Shown here piece by piece: positions 22,645 to 34,800 of a DNA stretch of 64,000 nt; positions within the stretch are counted from its first letter, which is position 1; each line of letters begins with the position of its first letter. The translations under genes and the position numbers were made by a program. This DNA is from Eimeria necatrix. Its lineage: Eukaryota; Apicomplexa; Conoidasida; Eucoccidiorida; Eimeriidae. The stretch covers positions 24,557-88,556 of the forward strand of contig NW_013651995.1 in assembly GCF_000499385.1 (NCBI RefSeq), written 5' to 3'. The notes under the pieces are model-generated. The model was given only the letters and a program-made list of their open reading frames with translations. It made no database searches and was not told the origin of the DNA.

Positions 22645-24709
22645 CTTTCTTGTCTCCTCTTTTTACTTCCGTCGTCACTGCTTCTGGAGCAGCAACGAAG
22701 ATGACTTTCCCCAGGGTTTTAGAGCTGCTTTGTGCAGGCCTTTTGCCTCAGCTCTTCGCTTACGGGCTTTGACGCCGGCGCAAGCAACCCCGCGTTCCCT
22801 AGGCCTAATTTGCAATGCATTCCGCGCCTTGGGCAAAGTAAACATCAATTCTTGAGCCTCAAGTCGAGGGTATGCCTTCCCGTTTCCAAATGCTACTTGA
22901 GTGGTCAACGTTACAAGTGCTGTTTGTTCTGCCACTGAATAAAGAGGGTCAAGGAAGGTCCCACAGGCAGATCTACGGTACCGGGGAGAGGCACACAGAG
23001 TGAGCTGGTTGGCTTTGTCTTGACTGAGCACCGTTCCTGTTAACCACCTAGGGTAAAGGAACTGATATTTGAATTGAAGGGGACTTCTGTCGTAGAAAGT
23101 TGGCTCAAGGGGAGCGTGCGACGTGCCAGTGTACTCTCCTGTCTTTTGGTCTTCCTCCTATGAGCTTATACTTCTTGTTACACTTCTCTAGAGCGTTTGT
23201 ATCTGTCAGTGCAGGACTACTTAAGAACCAATGGAAGGACAACTTGGGAAGCAGCTACTATCGCGAGGCCAAGGACTGCTGCTCGCAACGAAAATCTCAT
23301 TTGCTTGTGACTATACTATGTAAGAATGGATTCTTGAAGCATCAATTTATGCGAAATCTGGGTTTTACTGGATATTTTTAGTCAGTGCCAAACAAGCAGT
23401 TGGGAAGTGACCTTTTGTAAAAGCATCCCCAATGGGGCTATTCGTGTGCCAACCGGGACGCAGCTTTTATGTTTATCCTATAATTGTAGCATCGAAGACA
23501 TTTTCTTAAGAAGCCCTTCACCTACGTTTACTAACTAGGTTCGTCAGCGTTGGCAAAAGTAGGCGCTGCCGCACCGCGAAAAGAGCGAGAGCCACAGGAC
23601 GCCCCCTGCCACCGAGCATAGGCTTCGCTGCATAATCACAACACTGAGTCATTATTCAGAGCATGTTACCTCGAGTGATTCAGAAGTGAACTGAATATAA
23701 TAGTGGTTCAAAGTGTTGCTGCCGTCTACGTGAAAGCGCCTACGGTGCTCATTGCCACTACTGCAACTGCGTTGTAGGAGGTTGAAAGGCACGGAAATGC
23801 GTTGAGGAAACAAAAATTTACTCGAATAATAGCTAGAAAGCTGGTAATACTTTGTGGGTGAAATAAAATCTGGCTGGATCACGCATCAAACAGCAGAGCC
23901 TCCATTATGGAGGTGATCGCTGGTGTTCTAACACCTGCAGCTGAGTCTGTCTCACGTACTAATTCACGCTAAACACTTAAACAAAAAGCAGGTGCTTAAT
24001 GAGGAACAATGAGCTGGCGTAAATGGTACGTGAAGCAGTACTCGTTGCTCCGCGTTGCTGGTCGACCGCCTAGCTCGGCGGAACCTCGGTTCCCCGTGCA
24101 AAAGAAATTACACGGAACAAACCTCGGTTTCCCGAGCAAAATATTGCAGAAGAGCTGGCACAGCCTTCAATAATGAGGGGAAGGTTTCGGAGCAGTCGGA
24201 GGGGGAGAGCTACTCAGATGACACTATGAAACTGGAACATTACCAGCCGTAGGAGAATCTTTGCTGTGGAAGCCACAAATTACTTCCACCGGAGTAAACT
24301 GCCGCTGTATCGCCCTTGGGGTGCGAATTATAGATTAATTCCTCCATCCTACCGATAGATAGTTCAGGTGTATGCGCAGCTGTGGAAATGCCGGAAGGCG
24401 CTGGAGGCAACGGCCCTTCTACCGGCTGTGTGATGGCCTCCTCCTTGGCACTCTGAGCAAATACTTTCACTGCCGCTATATTTATGTAGATCCGCAAGAT
24501 AAGAGTAATGGGACGGACATCCAGGAGGGCAAGAGATGCGGCTTTATAGGTTTTTCCCTGCGTGGTTGGCCTTGGAGGCAACGTTCCTTCTAAGCATTTG
24601 TCGTGGGGATGAGCCCGGAGAATGTTGCATTCCACTTGAAGGTACTTTGTATTCTTCAAGTGTGTGAGGTTTTCACCTAAACGTGTTCCCTTTCATTTCC
24701 GGATTCCAG
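22645..24709. other. Intergenic region, mostly unassigned
   Basis: Unlike its neighbours this stretch is poor in CAG repeats. Open frames exist on both strands (22675-23031 minus, 24055-24252 plus, 24240-24659 minus) but none matches a family I know. The right end probably contains the missing 5' exons of the coiled-coil gene that begins in the model at 24710. A candidate is a plus-strand frame ending at an AAG/GTAC donor at 24641. Confidence 0.3.
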
Positions 24710-26378
24710 CATCCGGCGACCGTGAAGTGGCCAAAGGTGAAACAAGCAGTTCATCGATGCACTTGGCTCAGAAACAAAGATCTACTTTTTCTCATCACAA
24801 TTTCAGCGATTCGGGAGCAAATATATCATCATGCACACTTAGAGCATGAGGAATCCGCACTCGTTCGCAAACTGGTACGAGAAGTGCAAGAAGTGCAAAC
24901 ATGAAATTAAAAAATCTGCACAAAATAATCATGCCACTACACACAAAATTATCACGCAATTTTGACTTCAATCCTTCCAGGCCAAAGACGCCGAGGCCAA
25001 GCAGCACAAAGAGGGTACTTCAAATTCATTCAAAGGCTTTTGTTCCTAATTTGTTCCTTTTTACACTTTCCTGTGCAGCTGTGAGTGAGCTGCTAGATGC
25101 AGAGAAGGTACGGCTGTTTTTCCTCTTTAGGGTCTACTGACAAAAGCCACGGGAAATGCAGAGAATCACGAAAGCCAAAGAAGCTGAAGCAGATGCAGCA
25201 CATGAGTAAGGCCAACTAAAGGCGAACTTGAAACGAAAGTAGTTATTCGCTCTCCTGCAGGCTCAGAGAGGAGGTGCATTGCTTAATGTTGTTTAGCTTC
25301 TTGCAAAATGCACAATAGGCACAGGAAGAGAAAGCAAAACACGAGGAAGCTGAGGCAACGGGCAAGCACCATTCCACATAAGCAAAACGGCGCTGGCATA
25401 GAATAAGCTGAGAACAGTTGTTGCTGAGCTAAACGAAATGGAAAAGCAGAAAGAACTCGACCACGAAAAACAAAACCTTAAGAGTCTTATTGAAGAGGAG
25501 GTGCTCCACAAAACCCCAACTTGATTTTTTTTGAAGTTGCATCTTGCTTCCATTCCAGCGGCGCGTTGCGGCGGGGATAGAAAAACTGACAGGGGAAGCC
25601 CCTGAGGTGTTCCCTGTGAACAAATGATATTAAATGCAGATTTGAAGTTGCGAAACTTGTAGGAGGAGACTCCAAAAGAAGTTGCACTCGCTGAGCAAGA
25701 GGCGCAGCCTCCAGAGGAGCAACCAGCTGAGGGTCGGGAAACCACAGCAGCTACAGAACCAGAAAACTGCCTATGGCTGAATAAATCCATTTCTTTTCCC
25801 CAACAGAAGAAGCCGCAGAAGAAAAGGCTGAGGAGAAGAGCGCTGAGTTAAACGAAGCCGAAGCCACAGAAGAAAAGGCTGAGGAAAAGAGTGCTGAAGC
25901 AAACGAAGCTGAAGCCCCAGAAGAAAAGGCTGAGGAAAAGAGTGCTGAAGCAAACGAAGCTGAAGCCGCAGAAGAAAAGGCTGAGGAGAAGACCGCTGAG
26001 CCAAACGAAGCCGCGGCTCTCACTTCTGAGCGTTAGCCTGAGAACTTCGCACAAATGCGAATATAAACTTCATTTACTGCCCTTTTAAAGCCACAGAAGC
26101 AGAGCCAGAGGAAGCGCCTCAAGAAGCTTCTGCTCAAGAAGCAGGCGGCGAGGAAGATACTTCCGAAGAGGTGGGACTGTCTACTTCACAAACAAAACCG
26201 AAGGCTTAATTCAGTCAATTCACGCGCTCATACGCACGCTTGTGTGATCTCAGGAAGAAAAAAATGAGTACGGTCTCTTCCTACACCGAAATAACTTCAA
26301 GAAGCTGTCAATGCGCAAGTAAGCCAAGTAGAAATTCCTCTGCGCAGTTCAGCGACGCCTGATGCTGCTGGTGTTTGA
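24710..26378 (+). CDS. Multi-exon coiled-coil, Glu/Ala/Lys-rich protein (5' end incomplete)
   Basis: Thirteen consecutive short exons can be chained with fully consistent phase: 24710-24736, 24843-24874, 24981-25014, 25079-25107, 25147-25205, 25261-25273, 25319-25361, 25418-25500, 25663-25732, 25807-26031, 26091-26170, 26254-26318 and 26348-26378, ending in TGA. The product is about 225 residues of charged heptad-like sequence (KEHEESALVRKL, VVAELNEMEKQKELDHEKQN), then four 17-residue Glu/Ala/Lys repeats, then an acidic stretch. It ends with a distinct basic tail, YGLFLHRNNFKKLSMRN. One intron appears to use a GC donor at 25362, and one exon is only 13 bases. At 25147-25205 a second acceptor at 25161 is possible. 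I do not recognise the family. A cytoskeletal or scaffold role would fit the coiled coil but is unproven. The first exon is not identified. Confidence 0.68.
25818..26021 (+). repeat. 51-bp tandem repeat, four copies
   Basis: Four adjacent 51-base units in the coiled-coil gene each encode 17 residues of the form EEKAEEKSAEANEAEA plus one variable residue. Units 2 and 3 are almost identical; units 1 and 4 diverge more. This is a minisatellite, distinct from the CAG repeats elsewhere. Confidence 0.9.
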
Positions 26379-26687
26379 TCGAGTCAGGTAAAAGAGGAAG
26401 CATGCTTCGCTGGCCCCGAAACGCATCAGTTATTCACTACATTGACTTCAAATAGTCTCAAAACAAAATGAGCACTGCAGATGCGCTTGCAGTTGTTACT
26501 GCAATTGGTGCGCCAGTGCCGGCATCAGTTGCTGCAGCGGAAGCTGCATCAGGACTACTGCAGTTCGCATTATAGCTCTTCTTTCAGTCGTTTTTCAACT
26601 GCTGTGTCCTTCACTGCAGTCGCTGTTTCTTGCAGTTGTTTCTGCAACTAGTGTCGCTTCTGAAGGGGTCCGCATGCGAGCCTTTCG

Positions 26688-28279
26688 CTACGCATCTGCC
26701 GTCATTTGTTGCTTCAGATCTTCGACTTTGTACACGAAAAAGTTCATTTCAGAGTTGTGCACAGAAGGTGACACTCCTGGAAGAGCCCAACAGAGAGACA
26801 AGATGCATCTCAAGGTCGACGATGTCTTCACGAGGTCGGTAAGTCGCGAAGAAAGAAGTTGCAGCGCCTCCGGAAGAAGGTAAATGAAGCTAAACACAAA
26901 AAGCAGAAGACTTTGAAAGATGTAGAATTGAAAAGACAACAAATAGTGTCACGCCCATCAGATAGTTACCTGTCAAGCTCAGACACAGATACGCCGTGAA
27001 AAATGAACAATGAAGGAATAGAACGAGGCCGATAAGAGAATGAATGCAGCGCAAAACTGTAGTATATCTCAACTGAAAATTTAGAGGGGACGTACATCGC
27101 AGAGGCTTTCGAAATGTCCAGTTGGGGGTCAAGAAAATTCCCTTCAATAAACTCGGCGCGAATGCCTTTGACTCGTTTGGCGTTGCGCTGCGCCCGCTGA
27201 ATTAAATTTCCGTCCAAATCCACCCCAACACCTGTACAAGCCACGCAATTTGTGTTACAGTCATAAAGCAGCTGACGCATGTGCGTGGACAAAAGAGCTC
27301 AAGACCCCATAAGGTGGCCAGCCCCAGTGCCACCTGGCCGACGGCTGCGTCAAATTATTCCAGTCACGGATAATGGGAGGCAGTGGGCCACAGAAATTAA
27401 CGAAAAAAACAAAAGAATGAAAATAATGCGTACCCCTACAGCCGGTGAGGCGACAGCACTCGATGATAAGTCTTCCGTCGCCGCATCCTAAGCTGTACAA
27501 CAGACCCGTCAGGAAAGCAAAAATACCGTTTGCTTTCCACATTTCAGTAGCCATAATAATCTTTTGACTGGGAGAAAAATGATGAAATAAATATCTTCGG
27601 GATTTTGTGAAAATGATTAAGGGAAAGGAGACGCACTCATACACGAAGTCTTTCCCCGTCAGTTCTAGGGCCTTCGCAATATGGCGTATTTTCCCCTAAA
27701 AATGAATAGGCAAAGACAAAATGACCGAAGCTTCGTGACTGATCATTAGGGCTTGGAGGCTAGGCCTCGTGTGGAAGTGACTGCGCCCACCACTGGCGTG
27801 CCCCTGCGGTCGTTTTTAAAGCAAACACAAAACACAAAAGAAATAGCGCCACTCAAAAACGCGAATTGCACAAAAGCTCCTTCAATAAGCATTGTAGATA
27901 TTGGCAGCTCAAAGGCCTGCTTTGATGGCGCACTGGAAGGGAGAGACGAAACCGCCGAGGTCCCAACCTCCTTTTGCTTCCACCTAAGGACTCACGTAAC
28001 ACAAAAACTATTATAAGAATGGCGTAACTGGCATAAAAGTCTTCTGCTGGTAATCTATTCTATGTTGATGCAAATTTTTATACTTAGTACAGAGTAACCA
28101 CAAACCCAAATTATTCAAGAACAAATGCAAGCTATACCTCACAGAGCGCTTACGAAATCAGGGGCTGCGCGACGAAAAGGCATCCAGCCATCATCTTCAT
28201 CTTCTTCCGAATAATTCAGCAACTCTTCTGTTGCTGGTTCCCATTGATTTGCTCGTTTGGCATCTGGCGGAAGCGTCAT
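26688..28279 (-). CDS. Small class I SAM-dependent methyltransferase
   Basis: Five exons, 28154-28279, 27637-27695, 27434-27492, 27096-27231 and 26688-26889, give 193 residues with all phases matching. The start ATG at 28279 is followed by an acidic leader (LLNYSEEDEDDGWMPF). Motif I is spliced together from two exons as FVYD + LGCGDGR (about residues 59-69). The next splice gives CRGVGVDLDGN, with the acidic residue that binds the SAM ribose. Then follow RAEFIEGNFLD and the motif IV/V region SAIFIYLLPEALQLL. The ending WALPGV..NSEMNFFVYKVE closes a compact Rossmann-type methyltransferase. The layout resembles small protein-lysine methyltransferases of the FAM173/ATPSCKMT kind, which act on mitochondrial proteins. 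The substrate cannot be told from sequence. No targeting signal is evident. Confidence 0.86.
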
Positions 28280-29148
28280 GGAGTAAAGGTACACCGGGGG
28301 AGAAAAGGGAGAACAGAGCGAGGCTCAAGCTTGTCACTCCTATGAAAGTTTGGACACCCTCTTTTATCTGATAATGGGACAACTGCATGAAATGTAGAAA
28401 GCCCCGTTAGACTTCTGTAAGGACGCAGTGCACTGAATGCCCTGAAACTTCCGTTAACATTGGACATGTCAACACCAGCCGACCTATATTTATTAAGAAT
28501 CAATTAAAGTTTCACATAAATTCTTCATTTCCTCGTGTGAGCCCTTCCTTACGCTGATAAGGGTGGCCTGGCAACGCATGTGAAGGCACCAGCAAAGGCA
28601 TGCAAAGCCAACAGGACACCCGTGTGAGTTACAAGCTGAGCAGGAACCTTGAACGCCACAGTTCACGGATACCTCACAATTTTACATTTATTTACTTGGG
28701 GTCTCTTCTCTGTTTCGCCGCATAAGTATCCGTCAAATGTGCCGGCGCAGACGGGGGCTGGTTCTCCATATTCCGTTGCACTAGAGTGGAGACTGTCGTT
28801 CCACACCACTGCACAACTCGCGCCTTGGTTTAATTTCTCACGGGCCTTCTCCTTGAGGTTTACATCTCTGAAGCGCCATGCAGTCCCCTCGCGGCCCCTT
28901 CCAAATGAGCCGGAGCAGCAGCAGCTAGACTTGCCTAGGTCTCACCCAACACACAGCAGCACTCCACCAGGCAACTCCTGCAGGCAGCAGGCCGCCACAT
29001 ATTTTGTAGCAGCTTGCAAGTGCTGCGGCTGGGCTTAACAGCAGGGCGCTGACCCGCGGGCTGTGTCTTTGCTTCCATAGGGTGTTCTTGCTGCTACTGG
29101 CCCGCAGCTGGCTGTTCGTGGCTGTGCACGAAAAATTCACTAGGCAGT
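28280..29148. other. Divergent intergenic region
   Basis: About 870 bases lie between the methyltransferase start (-) and the Ser-rich nuclear-type protein start (+). Plus-strand frames at 28649-29038 look like chance. A small cluster of CAG units occurs at 28914-29000. It probably carries both promoters, but no element can be named. Confidence 0.4.
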
Positions 29149-31800
29149 ATGGAAGTAAGTGAACTCTGCAGCTCAAACTCTGGTGCTGTGGTCTCAGCCT
29201 CTAGCGTATCAGTCTAGTTTTGTGGCTTTCTCTGCTATACAAGCTAGAGATTAGCAACGGACAGAGGCAGGGGTTAGCCAGAGACAAAAACAGAGACAAA
29301 TGAAATCACACTGAAGTGGACAAAGCCGATTGATTGGCTTTTTCCACAATTGTTTAACAGCTTTTGCACGGAGAAAGAAGACAGGACAACGCAAAAGCGA
29401 ACTGCAGAGTAGTGAGACTCACCATTCTGCATTCGCCACGAATCTCTTTGTAATTCTGTTCTTTCTGTCGTTCTGTTTCTGCTGCCTCTTGCAGCCCTCA
29501 AAGGAGCCTGCAAGACCTCCTGCTGCTGCACCTCGGGGAGGAACAAACCCCTCAGTTGCTGCACGCTCCGCTTCCTCAGGGGCAGCCACAGCCGGCGTTT
29601 CTGAAGGTAATGCGGCGGCCCCACAGCCGGCTGGAGGCGCTGCTGCAGCTCCCTCAGGGTCTGCTGCAGCAGCGGGGAGTGGAAGCCCCAAAGCTACTCC
29701 AGCTACAGATGCAGCTTCCCCTCGAGCGGCGGACTCCGCACCTGCAGGGTCTGGGCGGCGTCGGCTCTTGGACAGTGAAGATGACTCTCCAGTGAGGCCT
29801 CGCGGCCCCAAGAAGAGCCGGCTTGTATCTGACAGTTCAGATGATGATGTTGCTCCGCGGAAAACGCGCATAGCTCCCCGCGCCCAATCCGAAACAGCGG
29901 CGGCCAAGGGGAGCCTGCAGCCAAAGCAGCAGCAGAACGGGACTAGCAAAGCAGCAGCACCACCAGCAAGATCCAAGGCCCAGAGTAAGACAGAAGGGGC
30001 TTTAGGTGTTTGCCTCGTTGTGTGTGCTGTTTTCTTTATTTGAGACCTTTGGAGCTGTTCTGTAAATCCGTGGTGCACGCAAGCCAAGACTTGCAAGTAG
30101 TAAGATAAGGCATGGACGATTGGGTTTTTCTGATTTTGCGGCGTTTGTTCGTAGCATCTAAAAGACGCAACAGCGGCAGTGACAGTAGCAGTGGAAGCAG
30201 CAGTTGCAGCAGCAGCGGCAGCAGCAGCGGCAGTGACAGCAGCAGCGGCAGCAGCAGCAGCAGCAGCGAGAGTAGCAGCGAAAGCAGCAGTGGGGAGGAG
30301 TCCGATACCCGATCCAGCAGCCGGGCCAAGTCCCGGACATCTCCAGGCAAGAAGAAGCAAGCAGGAAAGACAAAAATGGCGAGACGTCAACATGTAAAGG
30401 CGGAGCAGGGGAAGTCACGGAATGTACGTACACCTTCAGCTGGCAGGAAAAACGGAGACACTGCAGACAGCGACGAGGACGGGCAAGAAGAAGAGATAAG
30501 CATGGGGGCGTTTGATCCCAAAAAGAGGAGCGCAAAGGACAGGCTCGTCGCTCAATTCCTCAGACGGCAAGTCGGAGAAACTCTTTTAACCCCCGCCCAT
30601 TTGATTAGCGCACAAAGCATACTTGTATGCGCATAGAGCTGTATGTATAGATATGTGTTACAACGATGGGAGGGCATTTTGCTTCGTGTTTGTCTTTTTT
30701 AGTTCCGCCTCCACAGTTCCACCAAGGCGAAACCGCAGCAGCACCAGCTGCAGCCTCATGTACAGCAGGGGCACCCCTCGCAATAGCAGTACCGTCTGCT
30801 CATGGGGCAGTTGTTGCATTTGCTCGGTGTTTTTGGTGCTGTCAGATGGTGGTATGCGTGGCCGCAGTGGCCGCCGGAGGACTTTGATTATTCGAAAGAA
30901 TTGGAAAAGAGAAAGCTGAAGTGGGTCTCTTTAGAGGAGTACGAAGACTTAGATGATGTGGATAAGAACGGATATACAAAAGTGTACCAAATTTCCGCAT
31001 TTCCGGGTGAGTCATATGCCCCAGTGACATTTTAAATCCAGGTGTCCCTACACCTGGCACGCATCAGAGGCTGGCCGCCTGTTTATGAATGTGGAGCTTG
31101 CACTGCGGCTATGCCATTTTATCTGAGCCTTTTCAGTAATTGTCTTTTTTAGGCGTGTTCCGGGACCCCCACGGTAACGCGATAGACTTGCGGCCTGAAG
31201 AGGGGCGTCCTTGCTACAAGAACGCAAAGCAGCTATCGGAGTTGGAGTTGTTGCAGCTAATAGCAAAAGCCGTCAAGGGGCAAATGGCGGCGCTGCAGAG
31301 TTCACCCTTCGATGAGACAGCGCTGCAACGAGCTTTGCAACAAGTGGGTTCATAGAGGTTTCCGAAAACCTCCTGCCTTTGTATAAAATAGAGAAACACA
31401 TAGTGTAGGGTAGTTGCAGCCTGCAGTGTCGTACCTCCTCCTAAATTTAGATTTTGGCAGAATACGGTACAGAGAACCTCACCCAGCGCACAAACAGCCC
31501 AGCATCCCGTTTGTGTCGAGCGTGGGTCTCTGAGTGCGCATTTAACCAAATACGTTGTCAAGTGAACGTTATCTGTGTTGAAAAGAGACAGATGTGCCCC
31601 GCGTTTTGCAAGCGTGGTGGATGCGTTTTGCGCTTCGCCAAGCCCTAGTGCGTTTAGGTGGGGCTGGGACTCCAGAGCGAATGGAATGAAGTCTCATTGT
31701 GACTGATTTTTGTTCTACTTATGCGCAGGAGCTGGAAGAAGTGGAGTCGGAGTTTAAACAAATGCAGAAGCGCGCAGAGGCTGCTAAGGGCCGCGCCTGA
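29149..31800 (+). CDS. Ser/acidic-rich protein with conserved C-terminal domain, probably nuclear
   Basis: Model of six exons: 29149-29154 (ATG GAA only), 29495-29984, 30155-30570, 30790-31006, 31153-31343 and 31729-31800, with consistent phases (463 residues). The second and third exons encode a disordered region: Ala/Pro-rich, then acidic-basic patches (LLDSEDDSPVRPRGPKKSR), a Ser run of about 60 residues, and Lys/Arg clusters (SPGKKKQAGKTKMARR) that look like nuclear localisation signals. The last three exons are non-repetitive and well structured: WWYAWPQWPPEDFDYSKELE, YEDLDDVDKNGYTKVY, AFPGVFRDPHGNAIDLRP, then a C-terminal helix (ELEEVESEFKQMQKRAEAAK). I do not recognise this domain by name. 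Its lack of repeats suggests it is conserved. The two-codon first exon and the start of exon four (30787 or 30790) are the least certain points. Confidence 0.75.
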
Positions 31801-34800
31801 GGGAGGGCTTGATCCATGCGCAGCTGTACATCTTACATCTGCACAGACCCTGTGTGCAGCAGCCATATGTACACATGCAGTCGTAAATGACGGGCGTTCA
31901 CTTGGAACCTAGGCTGGAGCCTTTACTTAGGTCTGGTTAGTGCATTTGACAAGCGGCAGACCAAATACCAGACGTTCTCGTCACTACACCTGCGTCCCCG
32001 GCCTCAGTCTAGTTATTCAGGAAAAACAGACGTAACATGGGGTACATAGCATGTGTTCGGGCCCCTGACACTACGTAGATCTGTGATGTGCCGGAATACC
32101 AAGCAGTACCCATGGTATGCGGTGGGTCCCGTTCTCTCCTAATGGAACATGAGGGAGTGTGGGTCTCGTTCATTCCTAATGGAACATCTGTCGGGCTGGG
32201 CGCGCTAAAGCAAACTTTGCCGCCTCGAAGCAGACCCCGAATGGCACTTGTCTTCTCACGACTTCTGGCTCTTTATACTTGAAAATTCATATGTGCTCGC
32301 CGCTTTGGGTACTTATGCGGGAGGGCCGAAATCAGCGCGGTTAAGCAGTCGTGTAGTACCGGCTAGCCCACGTCCAACGGCTGCTCGTTTGAAGCAACTT
32401 CGCACTGCAGCCTCCACAGCTCTCGGTATTACTTTCCACTGCCACGACGACCTGCACTTGAGACCGGTACTGACAGGCTCATACCCTCACAGCAATTGTG
32501 ACTCCTATCTGCCCGTCACCGCAAATGGCGGACTGTCTACAAGCACGTGACAGTGCGAAGTCTATTCCCGGGCTTGACACCAAAGAGGTAAATTTCTTGT
32601 TCTTAGCGGGCTGTGTCCAACATGTTCACTACACCTCCGCATTAGCCCTCTTAGGCCATCTTACGAGCGGGCACCGGGAAACGACCAAGCTCCAGAGGAA
32701 TTCATTGCCGCAAGTCCTGCTTGCGAAATACGGTTGACTTTGAGCTCAAGTTCAACCCAGCACGGTGGGGCAGTAACCGCTCTACCTAACCCACATAATG
32801 TTTGGAAACCGATCCAGGGGACGGCACCTTCGGGCCCCCGATGATTCGTTCTATCTGATAAAGTACCTGAACTCCAGCTACCTGAAGAGAAACTACGGTA
32901 GGAGCCATTTACTGGACTATCTGACTGTTCTCCTGCCCCTGCACTCAAATTCGACGAACACTTCGCACGTCAGTACCGCTACGATATCGGCAACCACTAC
33001 TCAATGATATTTCATAGAGACGTACAAGTACGCACATCATTGTAGCCCAAGACGCATCTGGAAGGGAGCTCTCATACCACGGTGGCACGACACATCTTTT
33101 CTTGCTGTTTCGAGAAGTGGACACTCGGAGAACTGCTCCCTGTTTACTGCAGGCCTGTGGTTGATCCACAGGGGAAAGGACCTCTGGACCTCTGGCACAA
33201 CCACAGGCCTGCTTTGACAGCACACTGGACACACTTCTGAATCCTTAGCCTTGCAAAGCATGCCCCTCCGTTGACATTTTACCCACTTCAGGAAGTTCAA
33301 ACGCATACAATCGACACCGGAAATACGTCGTCGAGTTGATATTTTCTGAAAGCACGAGCGCACTAGTAGCGCTTCATCGTTGTCCGCCCCCAGTCAAACA
33401 ACACAAATGCACATAATATACAGCAAGTGCCGCTGATGGGGAGCACGAAAATTCATTCTTCGCATGAAGAGGACTGCCCGGCCTTCCACAGTGGCGAGGC
33501 CAAAGGATGGCGGGAGAAGACCATGCGTTAGCCGATAAGTCGCGCATGTGTTCGGCCATTTCCGCAGTTTAAACAGCAGTAAAAGTTTACCACAAACAAG
33601 ACTATGACAGCATATTATGCTAAACTGCACAGTCAGCCTGTCCACCCAATCAAGAACGCTCTGGTGAGGCCTTCCTGGCAACCCCGCAGAATAGCTGAAG
33701 AACGAAGAAACTGCACACGATGACGCAGCATTGTGCCGCCATAGGTCATGAAACTAGACTGTCTGTACATATTTTGTACAGTACTGGGCACAGAATCACA
33801 AAATTTCAATCACCAAGCTACTAGAGCGTGGAAACAACCAGTGAGTTCTCCGGCAGCGACCCACCAGAGAGCCCTTTTCCCAGCATCCAACCAAACTAGA
33901 AGGCCAAAAAGTGAATTAAAATGCAAAATACGCCTTTATACATTTAAAAAAGTGCTTTGTGCCAACGCCGAGCAAGTAAAGTAACGCGCCATGTGGACCT
34001 CTAGGGGTGTGGGGAGCGCAGGTTCTTTGGGGCTTTTCAACTGGGGCTTGACACACTAGCTGGTTGAATGAAACACAAACATTTGGAGGCTGTGTTTCTG
34101 TCCACAAATTAGCTGTTTTTACTACGTGACAGACTACTGTTGGAAGTGCGCGAAGAAAGTAATCCAGGCCCACCTCCGGCCGTTGGTCTTTATACCGGTG
34201 AGGCCCCCAAACTCGGCACCACGTATTGAGACATTTCCATCCATGCTCGAGGGATGTGGCACAAGTTGCCTAGATGCAGTAACGTTTCTAGAAATCACGA
34301 TACGATTCTGGGAGTGCAGCTCGATCTCTGTACGTGCGTAAATACCCCTACCCCGAAATGCTGCTAGGAACGCTAGGTGGAGAATGCCACAGGGTTGACA
34401 CAAAGTTTACCAGTAACGCTTCCGCTGCTGTCCGTGGTCAAGTAAATTGTACAGTTAGCTCTGCCGCACCGCCGAAATCCTCACCCCCACGTCACCGGCC
34501 ATGCGGACATACACGTTCCAAACAGTCTGGGAACTAACTCGACAGACAGCACGGAGGGGGGTCTGCCACAGCACAAACTGCGAAAAACGATGCTACAGCA
34601 ATAGCTGCTGAAGTAGCCTCTGTCGCTGTTTGATTCTTCCATGGAGACTACCTTATGAAGCTCATTTTGCGTATGTCTGAAATATGTCCGTATTTACTTC
34701 ATGCTTGTGGAGCAGGCAATAAAACTGGTGCGGAGTGCGTAAACCGAGCTGCCTCCTGCAGCTTTATCACCCGCTGTCGCGTGACATCAATCTTCGGTCT

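Noticed and set aside
24040..24130. tRNA-like stem pairs around the repeated CCTCGGTT sequences
   Set aside because: The arms do not assemble into a cloverleaf with a recognisable T loop and anticodon stem.
26881..26945. Plus-strand Lys-rich frame (NEAKHKKQKTLKD) as a further exon of the coiled-coil gene
   Set aside because: It is antisense to the splice acceptor and the final exon start of the methyltransferase, whose phase-consistent model explains the sequence. The coiled-coil gene also already ends at 26378.
31980..33360. Retrotransposon polyprotein in 32-33.4 kb
   Set aside because: Scattered Cys clusters and short duplications suggest decay, but no gag, protease, reverse transcriptase or integrase motif could be confirmed.
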